Part shown: one piece after another, positions 45,154 to 53,735 of the stretch | How the letters are laid out: each line of letters starts with the position of its first letter | How positions within the stretch are numbered: position 1 is the stretch's first letter | Assembly (NCBI GenBank): GCA_902604855.1 | Contig: CACLAF010000003.1 | Location: 89,211-153,210, forward strand | DNA from: an uncultured SAR86 cluster bacterium | GTDB taxonomy: Bacteria > Pseudomonadota > Gammaproteobacteria > Magnimaribacterales > Magnimaribacteraceae | Length of the DNA: 64,000 nt | Direction: 5' to 3' | The notes under the pieces: generated by a model | The model's input: the letters and a program-made list of their open reading frames with translations, nothing else | Databases searched by the model: none | Told to the model about the DNA's origin: nothing | Translations under genes and position numbers: made by a program

Positions 45154-46149
45154 ATGAACGTATCACGAAAATTTCCCCAATCAAGATTAAGACGAACTAG
45201 ATTTACTTCGCCTATAAGGAGTTTGGTTGCTGAAAACAGTTTGTCAGTCGATGACTTAATACAACCTATCTTTGTAAAAGAAGATTTAGATGGAATTGAA
45301 AGCATTGATTCGTTGCCAGGGATCAATAGGTATGGACTAAATGCTTTAGATAAAGAAATAGAAAAAATTCAAAATAATAAAATAAAAGCTGTTGCTATAT
45401 TTCCAGTTATAAACCCTGAAAAAAAAGACGATCAAGGAAGTGAATCATTAAATGAAGACAACTTAGTTTGTACTGCCATAAAACAAATAAAGAAAAATTC
45501 TGAATTGGCAGTGATCGCAGATGTGGCTTTAGATCCCTATACTTCACATGGTCATGATGGCGTATTAGATGAAAATGGATATGTAGAGAATGATAAAAGT
45601 CTTTCTCTTCTGATTGAACAAGCCCTAACTCTCGCCAAGGCTGGAGCGGACATGATTGCTCCTTCAGATATGATGGATGGCAGGATAGCGGGTATTAGAG
45701 AGTCATTAGAATCTAATGAATTTGTTAATACGATTATCCTTTCTTATGCTGCAAAATATAGTTCAAAATTTTATGGTCCTTTTAGAGATGCAGTAGGGTC
45801 TTCTGCTAACCTTGGCGCTGGTAGTAAGGATACTTACCAAATGTCCGTTGCAAATATTGAAGAAGCATTGCATGAAGTCAAAATGGATATTGAAGAAGGT
45901 GCCGATATAGTTATGGTCAAGCCTGGAATGCCTTACTTAGACGTTATTAAAGCAGTTAAAGATACTTTTAAAATACCCACCTTTGCCTATCAGGTAAGTG
46001 GTGAATATGCCATGCTGAAAGCTGCAATAGAAAATGGTTGGTTGGCAGAAGAAGTCCTAGAGGAATCCTTGTTAAGCTTTAAAAGGGCTGGAGCAGATTG
46101 TGTTCTCACCTATGCTGCTAATGAAATAGCAATAAAGTTAAATCAGTAA
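45154..46149 (+). CDS. hemB: Porphobilinogen synthase (ALA dehydratase)
   Basis: A 331-residue enzyme joining two ALA molecules. The Schiff-base lysines are in YAAKYSSKFYGPFRDAVGS near residue 201 and VMVKPGMPYLDVIKAVKD near 253. The metal-site region reads DVALDPYTSHGHDGV: aspartates instead of the cysteines of zinc-type enzymes, suggesting a magnesium-activated HemB. The N-terminal RLRRTRFTSPIRSLVAEN is complete. A TATAAT at 45125-45130 in the 49-base spacer may give an extra promoter, but no -35 element is visible. Confidence 0.96.
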   Translation: MNVSRKFPQSRLRRTRFTSPIRSLVAENSLSVDDLIQPIFVKEDLDGIESIDSLPGINRYGLNALDKEIEKIQNNKIKAVAIFPVINPEKKDDQGSESLNEDNLVCTAIKQIKKNSELAVIADVALDPYTSHGHDGVLDENGYVENDKSLSLLIEQALTLAKAGADMIAPSDMMDGRIAGIRESLESNEFVNTIILSYAAKYSSKFYGPFRDAVGSSANLGAGSKDTYQMSVANIEEALHEVKMDIEEGADIVMVKPGMPYLDVIKAVKDTFKIPTFAYQVSGEYAMLKAAIENGWLAEEVLEESLLSFKRAGADCVLTYAANEIAIKLNQ

Positions 46150-46153
46150 AACC

Positions 46154-47173
46154 TTGCCTAATAAAAAATTCATAAATGCCATAACAAGAAAGCCACAGGC
46201 CTGCCCGCCTATATGGCTCATGAGACAAGCCGGTCGATATCATGATCACTATCAAAGCTTAAAGAAAGATCATACGTTCGAAGAACTTTGTAAAAAACCT
46301 ATACTGGCAGCTGAAACAGCTATGGGTCCTATTAACGAATTTGATTTTGACGTAGCGATTCTGTTCAGCGATATATTATTTCCTCTTGAAGCGCTTGGTA
46401 TGGACCTATCTTATAATCCAGGACCTCAATTTGGACTCCATCTGGACGAAGATAATGCCGAGAGCCTTCTCGTAAACCAAAATCCTATCAACTTTATGGA
46501 GTTTCAGGGAGAAGCCATTGAAAGAACCATTGAAAGACTACCCAGTGATAAGTCATTAATAGGTTTTGTCGGTGGACCCTGGACCTTGATTGCATATGCA
46601 TGCAACATTAGTAAAGATTCTAGGGAATTAAATTTTAATAATTTCCAAATAGGCCTTCTAGATAACGTGATTCTTCCACTGCTAAAAGAGAATGTGGAAT
46701 TACAATTGAATGCGGGAGCTGAGGTGGTAATGATCTTTGACTCTAACGCACATCTGCTGGCTGAAGAAGATTTAAACATCTATCTCGATAAAACCTTTAA
46801 TGCACTGGTTAAGGAATTTCCAAATAAAGTAGGCTATTACGCCAAGGATGGTATTGACTATGAGGCCATTATTGCGAAGCAAAATGACCCTGAGATTAAT
46901 TTAGCAGGAATGGGTCTAGACTCTAATATTGACCTTAGGGAGTACTTTAAAAAAACTACAAATGGGTTTGTGCAGGGTAATTTTAGTGAGCATTTCTTAA
47001 CCCTCCCCCATGAAGAATTCTTACCCAAATTAGATACTTTCATAGAACAAATGTCAGTGCTTTCTCCAGAAGATAGATCTGGCTGGGTTTGTGGACTAGG
47101 CCATGGAGTACTGAAAACAACCCCTCAGGAAAACGTCATAGAGTTTGTAAAAAGAATAAGAGCATCCTTTTAA
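46154..47173 (+). CDS. hemE: Uroporphyrinogen decarboxylase
   Basis: A 339-residue enzyme converting uroporphyrinogen III to coproporphyrinogen III. The N-terminal PPIWLMRQAGRYHDHYQ has the essential arginines, then FDVAILFSDILFPLEALGMDL with the catalytic Asp, FVGGPWTLIAYACN near 137, MIFDSNAHLL and the C-terminal CGLGHGVLKTTPQENV. The start is TTG at 46154, giving the usual short N-terminus; hemB ends 4 bases upstream. hemF follows after 3 bases. Confidence 0.97.
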   Translation: MPNKKFINAITRKPQACPPIWLMRQAGRYHDHYQSLKKDHTFEELCKKPILAAETAMGPINEFDFDVAILFSDILFPLEALGMDLSYNPGPQFGLHLDEDNAESLLVNQNPINFMEFQGEAIERTIERLPSDKSLIGFVGGPWTLIAYACNISKDSRELNFNNFQIGLLDNVILPLLKENVELQLNAGAEVVMIFDSNAHLLAEEDLNIYLDKTFNALVKEFPNKVGYYAKDGIDYEAIIAKQNDPEINLAGMGLDSNIDLREYFKKTTNGFVQGNFSEHFLTLPHEEFLPKLDTFIEQMSVLSPEDRSGWVCGLGHGVLKTTPQENVIEFVKRIRASF

Positions 47174-47176
47174 TGT

Positions 47177-47989
47177 ATGGATATTGAGGAAAAAAAATCC
47201 CTAACTTCATCTTGGTTCAGAGAACTGAGAGATATGTTCTGCGAAGAATTTGTTGATATAGATGGCGGGAGTTTTGAAAGAAAGAACTGGGATCATAAAT
47301 TTGAAGGAGGCGGAGAGATGAGCCTCATGAAAGGTGAAGTCTTTGAAAAGGTTGGTGTAAATATATCTACGGTATCTGGAAAATTTGATAATGATTTTAA
47401 ATCTGAAGTTAAGGGCACAGATGAAGCTCCTAACTACTGGGCAAGTGGAATCAGTCTTGTGGCACACATGCAATCGCCCAAAGTACCGGCATTTCACTTT
47501 AATACGAGGTATATCGTTACTGGAGATTCCTGGTTTGGTGGTGGTGGAGATTTAACCCCAACAATCAAAAAAGATGATGAAATTAAGTTCTTTCACAAAT
47601 GCATGAAGGAAGCGTGTGATTCGGCTGATCCAGATTATTACGAGAGATATAAAAAAGCCTGTGATGAATATTTCTATCTACCGCACAGGTCTGAAGCCAG
47701 AGGTGAAGGTGGAATATTTATAGATCATTTAAAAACAGACGATTGGAATAAAGATTTTAGCTTTATAAAAGAAGTAGGTTTATCCACCTTAAAAGCAATT
47801 ACAACAATTGTCAGAAATCTTAAGGATGAAGAATGGACAGAACAGGAAAAGGAGCGACAACTTATCAAAAGAGGTCGTTATGTTGAATTTAATTTACTTT
47901 GGGATAGAGGAACTGCATTTGGCATAAAAACTGGGGGCAATTCGGATGCTATATTGATGTCTATGCCGCCTACTGCTAAATGGGATTAG
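47177..47989 (+). CDS. hemF: Coproporphyrinogen III oxidase, oxygen-dependent
   Basis: A 270-residue HemF, which uses O2 to convert coproporphyrinogen III to protoporphyrinogen IX. Identified by WFGGGGDLTPTI near residue 115, YLPHRSEARGEGGIFIDHL near 164, VEFNLLWDRGTAFGIKTGGNSDAILMSMPP at the end and an HFNTRYIV substrate-site histidine. The oxygen-dependent form fits an aerobic surface-water life. It abuts hemJ without a gap. Confidence 0.96.
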   Translation: MDIEEKKSLTSSWFRELRDMFCEEFVDIDGGSFERKNWDHKFEGGGEMSLMKGEVFEKVGVNISTVSGKFDNDFKSEVKGTDEAPNYWASGISLVAHMQSPKVPAFHFNTRYIVTGDSWFGGGGDLTPTIKKDDEIKFFHKCMKEACDSADPDYYERYKKACDEYFYLPHRSEARGEGGIFIDHLKTDDWNKDFSFIKEVGLSTLKAITTIVRNLKDEEWTEQEKERQLIKRGRYVEFNLLWDRGTAFGIKTGGNSDAILMSMPPTAKWD

Positions 47990-48415
47990 ATGAATACATA
48001 CTTAATTTTTAAAACCATTCATATAATCTCTGTAATTACCTGGATGGCAGCCCTGTTCTATCTTCCAAGACTATTTGTATATCACTCCACCAAAGAAGTA
48101 GGATCAGATTCTTCTGAGACCTTTAAAGTTATGGAGTCTAAGTTACTAAAAATCATTGCGAATCCATCTCTTATTCTAGTTTGGATCTCAGGCCTAGCTC
48201 TTTTAAACTATAAAGGTCTAGAAATTTGGCTAGTTCTAAAAATGTTTCTTGTCATGGGTATGACTCTTTTTCACTTTTATCTGAATTTTCTTAGAGTAGG
48301 TTTTGAGGCCGATTCCAACACAAAATCAGAAAAGTTTTTTAGAGTTATAAATGAAATACCAACTATACTGTTATTGATAATAGTTGTTCTGGTTGTCTTT
48401 CAACCCAGATTTTAG
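47990..48415 (+). CDS. hemJ: Protoporphyrinogen IX oxidase HemJ
   Basis: A 141-residue membrane protein with four helices. HemJ signature: N-terminal FKTIHIISVITWMAALFYLPRLFVYH with the heme-binding His, and VLKMFLVMGMTLFHFYLNFLR in the third helix with the essential Lys. HemJ oxidises protoporphyrinogen IX to protoporphyrin IX. It is the last gene of the plus-strand hem run. Ferrochelatase is not in the window. Confidence 0.93.
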   Translation: MNTYLIFKTIHIISVITWMAALFYLPRLFVYHSTKEVGSDSSETFKVMESKLLKIIANPSLILVWISGLALLNYKGLEIWLVLKMFLVMGMTLFHFYLNFLRVGFEADSNTKSEKFFRVINEIPTILLLIIVVLVVFQPRF

Positions 48416-48438
48416 AATTCTACAGTTTGTACATTTTA

Positions 48439-49422
48439 TTATCTCGATAAAGCTGTATCTATTGTGCTAATTTGATCCTGGTTGAGTTCTCCGAGTGATT
48501 CTGCTTTTATGCAATCTAGAAGCTCAGACCTATTTTTTACACCCAAAATAACAGAAGAAACTTTTTCGTCGCTAAGAGCATATCGGTGTGCGAGAGTTGA
48601 AGGATTCATTTTCCATTCGGAAGCTAACTTTCTAAAAGGTTCGGCTTTATCATAATCTTCGAAATCTCTTATATCAAAACCCGACGGGTGCGGCTCTCTA
48701 TCCATTTTTAAAGTTAATGCTCCAGCTTGAACTGCTCTAATTCCAAGTATCGGTATTCCAACTTTTTGACTTTCTGTAAGTATTTTTTGAGGATCAAAAT
48801 CTTGATCAACATATCCTATAGCACCGGCTGAATTTAAAGGATTAACAACACACTGAATAGCTTCAGGTTGAATTTCATGATTTAAGGCCTCCAGAATTGC
48901 TTGATTTTGGCCTAAACCACCTATACCCCAGCTACCAATCTTCCCTTCTTGCTTTAGTCTTTCAAAGGCTGGTATAACCGCATTGTAATAACAAGAAAGT
49001 GAAGTTGTATTAGTCTCTCTGTGCTCATTGAGTGTATAAAGCTGAAAATCATCCTGTCTTAACTGTGAGTGCAGTAAAAAAAGATCAACCCTTTCCATAT
49101 TAAGATTAACAAGACTTTTCTCAAGAGAAGAAATTAAGCGCTCATATACTTCGTCATCTGGTAATGTTCCTAATCTACATTTTGTAGTAATTTTTACATC
49201 ACCTAAGTCTTTTCCTTTAAAAACCTCACCAACAACTCTTTCGGCTTCTCCCTTTCCATACATTGGCGCAACATCTAGATGATTAATTCCGTTTTCAAGT
49301 GCTAAATTTACTGTTGCTATAGCCTCTTCTCTTGTAGTCTCACCCCAAACTTGGCCGAGCCCGCCTCCTCCAAGTGTAAGTGCACTTATTGATCCATAGG
49401 GTTTAAAAGATCTTTTTTCCAT
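48439..49422 (-). CDS. Aldo/keto reductase
   Basis: A 327-residue AKR. The catalytic tetrad is visible: Asp and Tyr in INHLDVAPMYGKGEAERVVG (near residue 47), Lys in ITTKCRLG near 79 and His in FLLHSQLRQD near 116. The NADPH-binding C-terminal segment SSVILGVKNRSELLDCI is present. It resembles the aldose/fucose dehydrogenase-like branch, but the substrate is not clear. It converges on hemJ and lies just downstream of the carotenoid-oxygenase-family gene (45-base gap), so may be in its transcription unit. Confidence 0.85.
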   Translation of the reverse strand: MEKRSFKPYGSISALTLGGGGLGQVWGETTREEAIATVNLALENGINHLDVAPMYGKGEAERVVGEVFKGKDLGDVKITTKCRLGTLPDDEVYERLISSLEKSLVNLNMERVDLFLLHSQLRQDDFQLYTLNEHRETNTTSLSCYYNAVIPAFERLKQEGKIGSWGIGGLGQNQAILEALNHEIQPEAIQCVVNPLNSAGAIGYVDQDFDPQKILTESQKVGIPILGIRAVQAGALTLKMDREPHPSGFDIRDFEDYDKAEPFRKLASEWKMNPSTLAHRYALSDEKVSSVILGVKNRSELLDCIKAESLGELNQDQISTIDTALSR

Positions 49423-49467
49423 TAGTAAGCAGGGGTCTCTGGCATTCTTATTCCCCTTTTTATTTTT

Positions 49468-50748
49468 TTAAATATTTATCCAGTCCCCATGGAATCCAAA
49501 AGGGACTCTCTGAGGTAAATGGACTTTAGCTAAAGGCCCAGAACTTACCTCTTGCGCATTTAAAATGATCAGATCACTTTTATCTGTCTCTTGGTCATAG
49601 ACAAGTGATAGAAGGTAACCCTCATCCTCATCATTAGCTCCCTTGGAAGGAACAAAAACAGGCTCTGCCCCGAAATTTCCAGAGCCATACTCGTATACTT
49701 CAGAGGTGTCATTCACAAAATCGTACTTCACGATTTCTTTAAAATCTGGTTTTTTAAAATTTGAAGATGCAAGGGCATAACCAAATTGGTTTGATTTGCT
49801 TACAAAATCCGGATGAATTCTTGGAAATTCTATAGACCTATCATCAAGTTGTTCTGATTTAGCACTCCCCGACTTGAGGTCTAGGATCCATCTTCTAAGA
49901 TGTGGAGAGGATTCTGTAAATGGACCATTCCTATCTTTATCAAATAATCTGTCATATGCGGTTGCAGAGACAATAACATCTCCACTCTTATCTTCGTAAG
50001 CATTAAAGGTATGAAAAAAATATGTCCTATCTATCTCAAACCAGCGAACATCTTGTGACTCATCATTCCTATCAAGTAGACCTATTCTAGATTGATGATT
50101 GTCATCCCATGCAAAAGGGAAATAACCTCCACCAAGCCTTTCTAGGTTGAAAGTAACAGATAGATCTAATACCAATACATAGTTTTCTGTAATAGCACAT
50201 TCGTGAAGCATTGATCTTGTTTCAAAAGGAATTGTTTGCGTCTTTTTATGAGATCCATTTTTATCGATTACGACATAATCAATAGTTTCAAACTTATTGG
50301 CGTAGTCATAACACATTGCATGGAGCTCACCTGTATTTGGATCCAGTTTTGGGTGCGCAGTAAAACCTCTATTTTCGTCTCCATAAAATGGTTTTGTGTT
50401 CAATGAATTTAATTCTTGATCTATTTCTACCGGATATCCTCCAGCTTCAACGATGGCGTAAATTTTCCCAGCATGAGAAATTACGCTGGTATTGGCAATT
50501 GAATCATTGCCATCGACAGATTTATTTTTATACCAAAGTGCATTACCGGAATCTAATCTAATTCCGTGAAGCATTCCCTGCCCTAAAAACCAATGATGTG
50601 TTTCTTGATTCAAAGCAGACATTGGATTTGGACCATTCCTTAGTAGAAGTCCAGAAAGGTCTTTAGGTATATTTCCAGTTACCTTCAAGTCTGTTTCATT
50701 AATTTCTTTGGTAACAGGAGCGTAGTTTCCCAGAAGATACTCGTTCAT
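49468..50748 (-). CDS. Carotenoid oxygenase (RPE65/lignostilbene dioxygenase) family protein
   Basis: A 426-residue seven-bladed beta-propeller dioxygenase. Four iron-binding histidines are visible: FTAHPKLD near 131, MLHECAI near 181, FFHTFNAY near 246 and the C-terminal GFHGDW near 421. The N-terminus GNYAPVTKEI and PKDLSGLLLRNGPNPM (about residues 8-44) are typical. It would cleave a conjugated double bond in a carotenoid, apocarotenoid or stilbene; the substrate cannot be told. It is divergent from two PhyH dioxygenase genes. Confidence 0.88.
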   Translation of the reverse strand: MNEYLLGNYAPVTKEINETDLKVTGNIPKDLSGLLLRNGPNPMSALNQETHHWFLGQGMLHGIRLDSGNALWYKNKSVDGNDSIANTSVISHAGKIYAIVEAGGYPVEIDQELNSLNTKPFYGDENRGFTAHPKLDPNTGELHAMCYDYANKFETIDYVVIDKNGSHKKTQTIPFETRSMLHECAITENYVLVLDLSVTFNLERLGGGYFPFAWDDNHQSRIGLLDRNDESQDVRWFEIDRTYFFHTFNAYEDKSGDVIVSATAYDRLFDKDRNGPFTESSPHLRRWILDLKSGSAKSEQLDDRSIEFPRIHPDFVSKSNQFGYALASSNFKKPDFKEIVKYDFVNDTSEVYEYGSGNFGAEPVFVPSKGANDEDEGYLLSLVYDQETDKSDLIILNAQEVSSGPLAKVHLPQRVPFGFHGDWINI

Positions 50749-50885
50749 ATAGATTGCGCAGTTTTTGGTTTAAAAAAATCATTATAACCTATTAAAGTAG
50801 GGACCCATTGGCTGAAACTTTGAGTCTAGATCTAACTTATACTAAAAAGTAATTTTCTCATTTTTCATGATAACATTTGAATAGT

Positions 50886-51869
50886 ATGATTTTAGAACAA
50901 GGCCCAAGCCATACAACAGATATATCACAAGCTAAAGCGGACTTAGATAAATTTGGATATTGCATAATACCCGAAGTACTTAGTGATGATGAAATAGAAA
51001 CAGCTAAGCAACGACTTCTAGAGCAAGCAGAAGCAGAAGAAGAACTTGGCTTATCCTTCAGAGACGGAGGGGCTGGTCAAGAGGTTAAATTTAAAGATGG
51101 TAGAGTTGATAAAGACTCTTTTAGCACTCAGAATGGAGGGGTCAATCAGAGGCTCTGGATGTTGGCTAATAAAGGTGAATGTTTTAGAGAAATGGTTACT
51201 CACACTTTAGTAGACGAACTGGTTGGTCATATTTTGGGTAATGATTTTATCTTATCTACACACTCAGCAAATATTGCCAAACCCGGTGGAGTAAGAATGG
51301 GTTTGCATACAGACCAATGGTGGATGCCTCAACCGGTAAGAGCTGGAGAAAGTTATATAAGACCCTCAGAAATAACAAGAAAGGCTGATGTAAATTTTGT
51401 TGAGCCTGATGTGTCACTTGGGATATCACCCCCGGTTGTAGCTAATTGCATGTGGATGCTGTCAGATTTCTCTCCAACGAACGGGGCTACCGAGGTAGTT
51501 GCAGGATCTCATCTAACTGGGGCGCACCCCAATCAAGAGGACCAAAGTATGTATCCCATAAATCAACCTGAGGCAAAGGCAGGCTCTTTAATGGTTTTTG
51601 ATGGCAGGCTTTGGCATGGAACTGGAGCTAATACTGGCAATACTGACAGACTTGGAGTGCTGACAACTTTCTGCTCACCTCAGTTTAGACAACAAGAAAA
51701 CCAAACACTTGGACTTGATAGAGACCTTTGGGATTCTTGTTCAGAAAAACTAAAGTCCAGACTAGGATTTAAAATCTGGAATGCTTATGGAAGAATTGAA
51801 AGCTCTATGGACTATCTCATAGATATTGAACCTAAAAGAATAAAAGAACTAAAACCAAGTAAGCAATGA
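50886..51869 (+). CDS. PhyH-family Fe(II)/2-oxoglutarate dioxygenase (first copy)
   Basis: A 327-residue phytanoyl-CoA dioxygenase family protein. The iron triad is HTD in MGLHTDQWWMP near residue 141 and the distal His in GRLWHGTGAN near 242; a 2-oxoglutarate arginine is expected near RLGVLTTF. The N-terminal KFGYCIIPEVLSDDEI is typical. ATG at 50886 is preferred to the TTG at 50877. It overlaps the second copy by 4 bases. It probably hydroxylates a lipophilic or acyl substrate; the substrate is unknown. Confidence 0.85.
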   Translation: MILEQGPSHTTDISQAKADLDKFGYCIIPEVLSDDEIETAKQRLLEQAEAEEELGLSFRDGGAGQEVKFKDGRVDKDSFSTQNGGVNQRLWMLANKGECFREMVTHTLVDELVGHILGNDFILSTHSANIAKPGGVRMGLHTDQWWMPQPVRAGESYIRPSEITRKADVNFVEPDVSLGISPPVVANCMWMLSDFSPTNGATEVVAGSHLTGAHPNQEDQSMYPINQPEAKAGSLMVFDGRLWHGTGANTGNTDRLGVLTTFCSPQFRQQENQTLGLDRDLWDSCSEKLKSRLGFKIWNAYGRIESSMDYLIDIEPKRIKELKPSKQ

Positions 51870-52747
51870 ACCTTGAAACTCTAGAGTATCCGCCCTTAAC
51901 TGAAGATATAGAAGAAGCTAAAAATCATTTAGATAAATATGGTATGGCTTTGATTGCTAATGTATTAAGTAGTGATGAAATTGATGAGATGGACCAAAGA
52001 CTTAACGAACAGTTCTTAGGTGAAGAAAAATATAAGGTAGGGTCGAAAGTCAGAGGCGATGAAGGGTTAGGCGTAGAGTCATCAGAAGAGGAAAAAGTAA
52101 GTAGATTAGTCTGGAATCTTATTAATAAAGGTGATTGTTTTTTGAAACTAATCGATCATCCAAAAATACTACCTCTTATTCAGCATTTAATCGGAGAAAG
52201 AGTTTGTCTTTGTTCAATGGGAGCGCATATGAATGGAAGTGGTAATGAGAAAATGGCCCTTCACCAAGATCAATGGCCTTTAGTGCCTCATCCTATGGAC
52301 TTTCCTTTCATGGCGAATGTAATGTACTTGATCTCAGATAACTCTCCTGAAAATGGTGGTACTAGGCTCATACCTGGATCACATAAATGGCCACTTATAG
52401 ATTATCGCACTGCAAATGGTGAAGAGATTCAAAAAATGGCTAATTCTTTAACTGCACCAAGAGGGACAGCAATAGTTTGGGAAGGAAGGCTTTGGCACGG
52501 GAATGGTTTAAATAGATCAGGATCAATGAGAAGTAATATCTCGACAGCTTTTTTACAGCCTTGGGTGAAACCTCAAGAAAATCATCAATACAGTATCCGA
52601 GATGAAGTACTCGGAAAGATAACCGAAAAGCAAAAACATATATTAGGTTTTAGTTCTTTTGGAACTCTTGGTGGGCATGATGGATCTAGTGTTTCTCCTT
52701 CAGAGTTTGATCCTAAAAAAGAATCTATAGGAATCTTGAAACCATAA
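51866..52747 (+). CDS. PhyH-family Fe(II)/2-oxoglutarate dioxygenase (second copy)
   Basis: A 293-residue paralogue of the preceding gene with the same order of motifs. KYGMALIANVLSSDEIDEM is at the N-terminus, HQD in MALHQDQWPLVPHP near residue 132 and the distal His in EGRLWHGNGLNRSG near 212. The sequence between is diverged (for example a shorter central region), so substrate preference may differ. It is translationally coupled to the first copy, and an alpha/beta hydrolase follows after 7 bases. Confidence 0.86.
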   Translation: MNLETLEYPPLTEDIEEAKNHLDKYGMALIANVLSSDEIDEMDQRLNEQFLGEEKYKVGSKVRGDEGLGVESSEEEKVSRLVWNLINKGDCFLKLIDHPKILPLIQHLIGERVCLCSMGAHMNGSGNEKMALHQDQWPLVPHPMDFPFMANVMYLISDNSPENGGTRLIPGSHKWPLIDYRTANGEEIQKMANSLTAPRGTAIVWEGRLWHGNGLNRSGSMRSNISTAFLQPWVKPQENHQYSIRDEVLGKITEKQKHILGFSSFGTLGGHDGSSVSPSEFDPKKESIGILKP

Positions 52748-52754
52748 ACTTAAT

Positions 52755-53717
52755 ATGATGACGGGAGTACTTATTGGGCTTTCTGTCTTAGTTGTAACAA
52801 TCCTCTTATTTTATTTTTTTCCTTATAGATTTCTTGAAGCTATAGGGCTAGTTCCTTACATCATTTATAAACAGATTTATATTTCCAGACTCCTGAGGAA
52901 GTCTCGTTGCTTTGTGACATCTAGAGGAAATATTGAGTTTATTTTCAAGGGCAGTAATGGCCCTGTCCTTTTATATATCCATGGTTCACCTGGTGGTTGT
53001 GATCAAAATATTGAACCTACACAGAAATATAGAGTTTTAACACCTTCAAGACCTGGATACAGAAGAACAGATATATCTGTGGGCAAAACTCCTGAACAAC
53101 AGGCTGATAGTTTCAAAGCTTTATTGGATACCTTAGAAATTGATAAAGTTTTTATTATGGGAGTCTCTGGAGGCGGACCTTCCTCAATGCACTTTGCAGC
53201 TAAGTATCCTGAGAAAACCTTAGGACTGATATTGTTCGAAGCTGTAAGTTTCTCTCAAGATTTCCTTAACAAGGATGAGGCATTAATAAATTCTTGGGAT
53301 TTTAAACTTTTTATTCAATTACTATTTATGTCATCTTTTGGCAATGACAGATTGGCGAAAATGATGCTTCCTAATTATAGGAATAGATTAAGGTTACTTG
53401 AAAAGAAAGAGAATATTGCTCTTCTTAAAAAGGTTATATGGTCAATTTGGCCAATTAGCATCAGAAGACTTGGTATTAAAAATGATTATAAGCAATTTAC
53501 TAATCTGAATATTCCTTACGATAAAATCTCTTCACCTGTTCTAATCTTACACGGAGACGAGGATATTAATGTAGATATTGAACATGCAAAACATGCCAAT
53601 AATGCCATAGATAATTCTTCCTTATACATTTTAAGAGAGGCTGACCATATGATGCATGCAACTCATTCCGAAGAGATTGAGAAGCAAATTGAGTCTTTCA
53701 TATCAAATCATTCTTGA
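52755..53717 (+). CDS. Membrane-anchored alpha/beta hydrolase
   Basis: A 320-residue protein. An N-terminal hydrophobic helix (about residues 3-22) suggests membrane anchoring. The hydrolase core has the oxyanion strand LLYIHGSPGG, nucleophile IMGVSGGGPSSMHFA near 136, an acid in LILHGDEDINVDIEHA near 266 and the histidine in READHMMHATHSEEI near the end. It is the third gene of a plus-strand run with two PhyH dioxygenases, consistent with esters or lactones as substrates (inference). It converges on the VTT gene with an 18-base gap. Confidence 0.83.
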   Translation: MMTGVLIGLSVLVVTILLFYFFPYRFLEAIGLVPYIIYKQIYISRLLRKSRCFVTSRGNIEFIFKGSNGPVLLYIHGSPGGCDQNIEPTQKYRVLTPSRPGYRRTDISVGKTPEQQADSFKALLDTLEIDKVFIMGVSGGGPSSMHFAAKYPEKTLGLILFEAVSFSQDFLNKDEALINSWDFKLFIQLLFMSSFGNDRLAKMMLPNYRNRLRLLEKKENIALLKKVIWSIWPISIRRLGIKNDYKQFTNLNIPYDKISSPVLILHGDEDINVDIEHAKHANNAIDNSSLYILREADHMMHATHSEEIEKQIESFISNHS

Positions 53718-53735
53718 AGTTAATTACTGTCGAGC

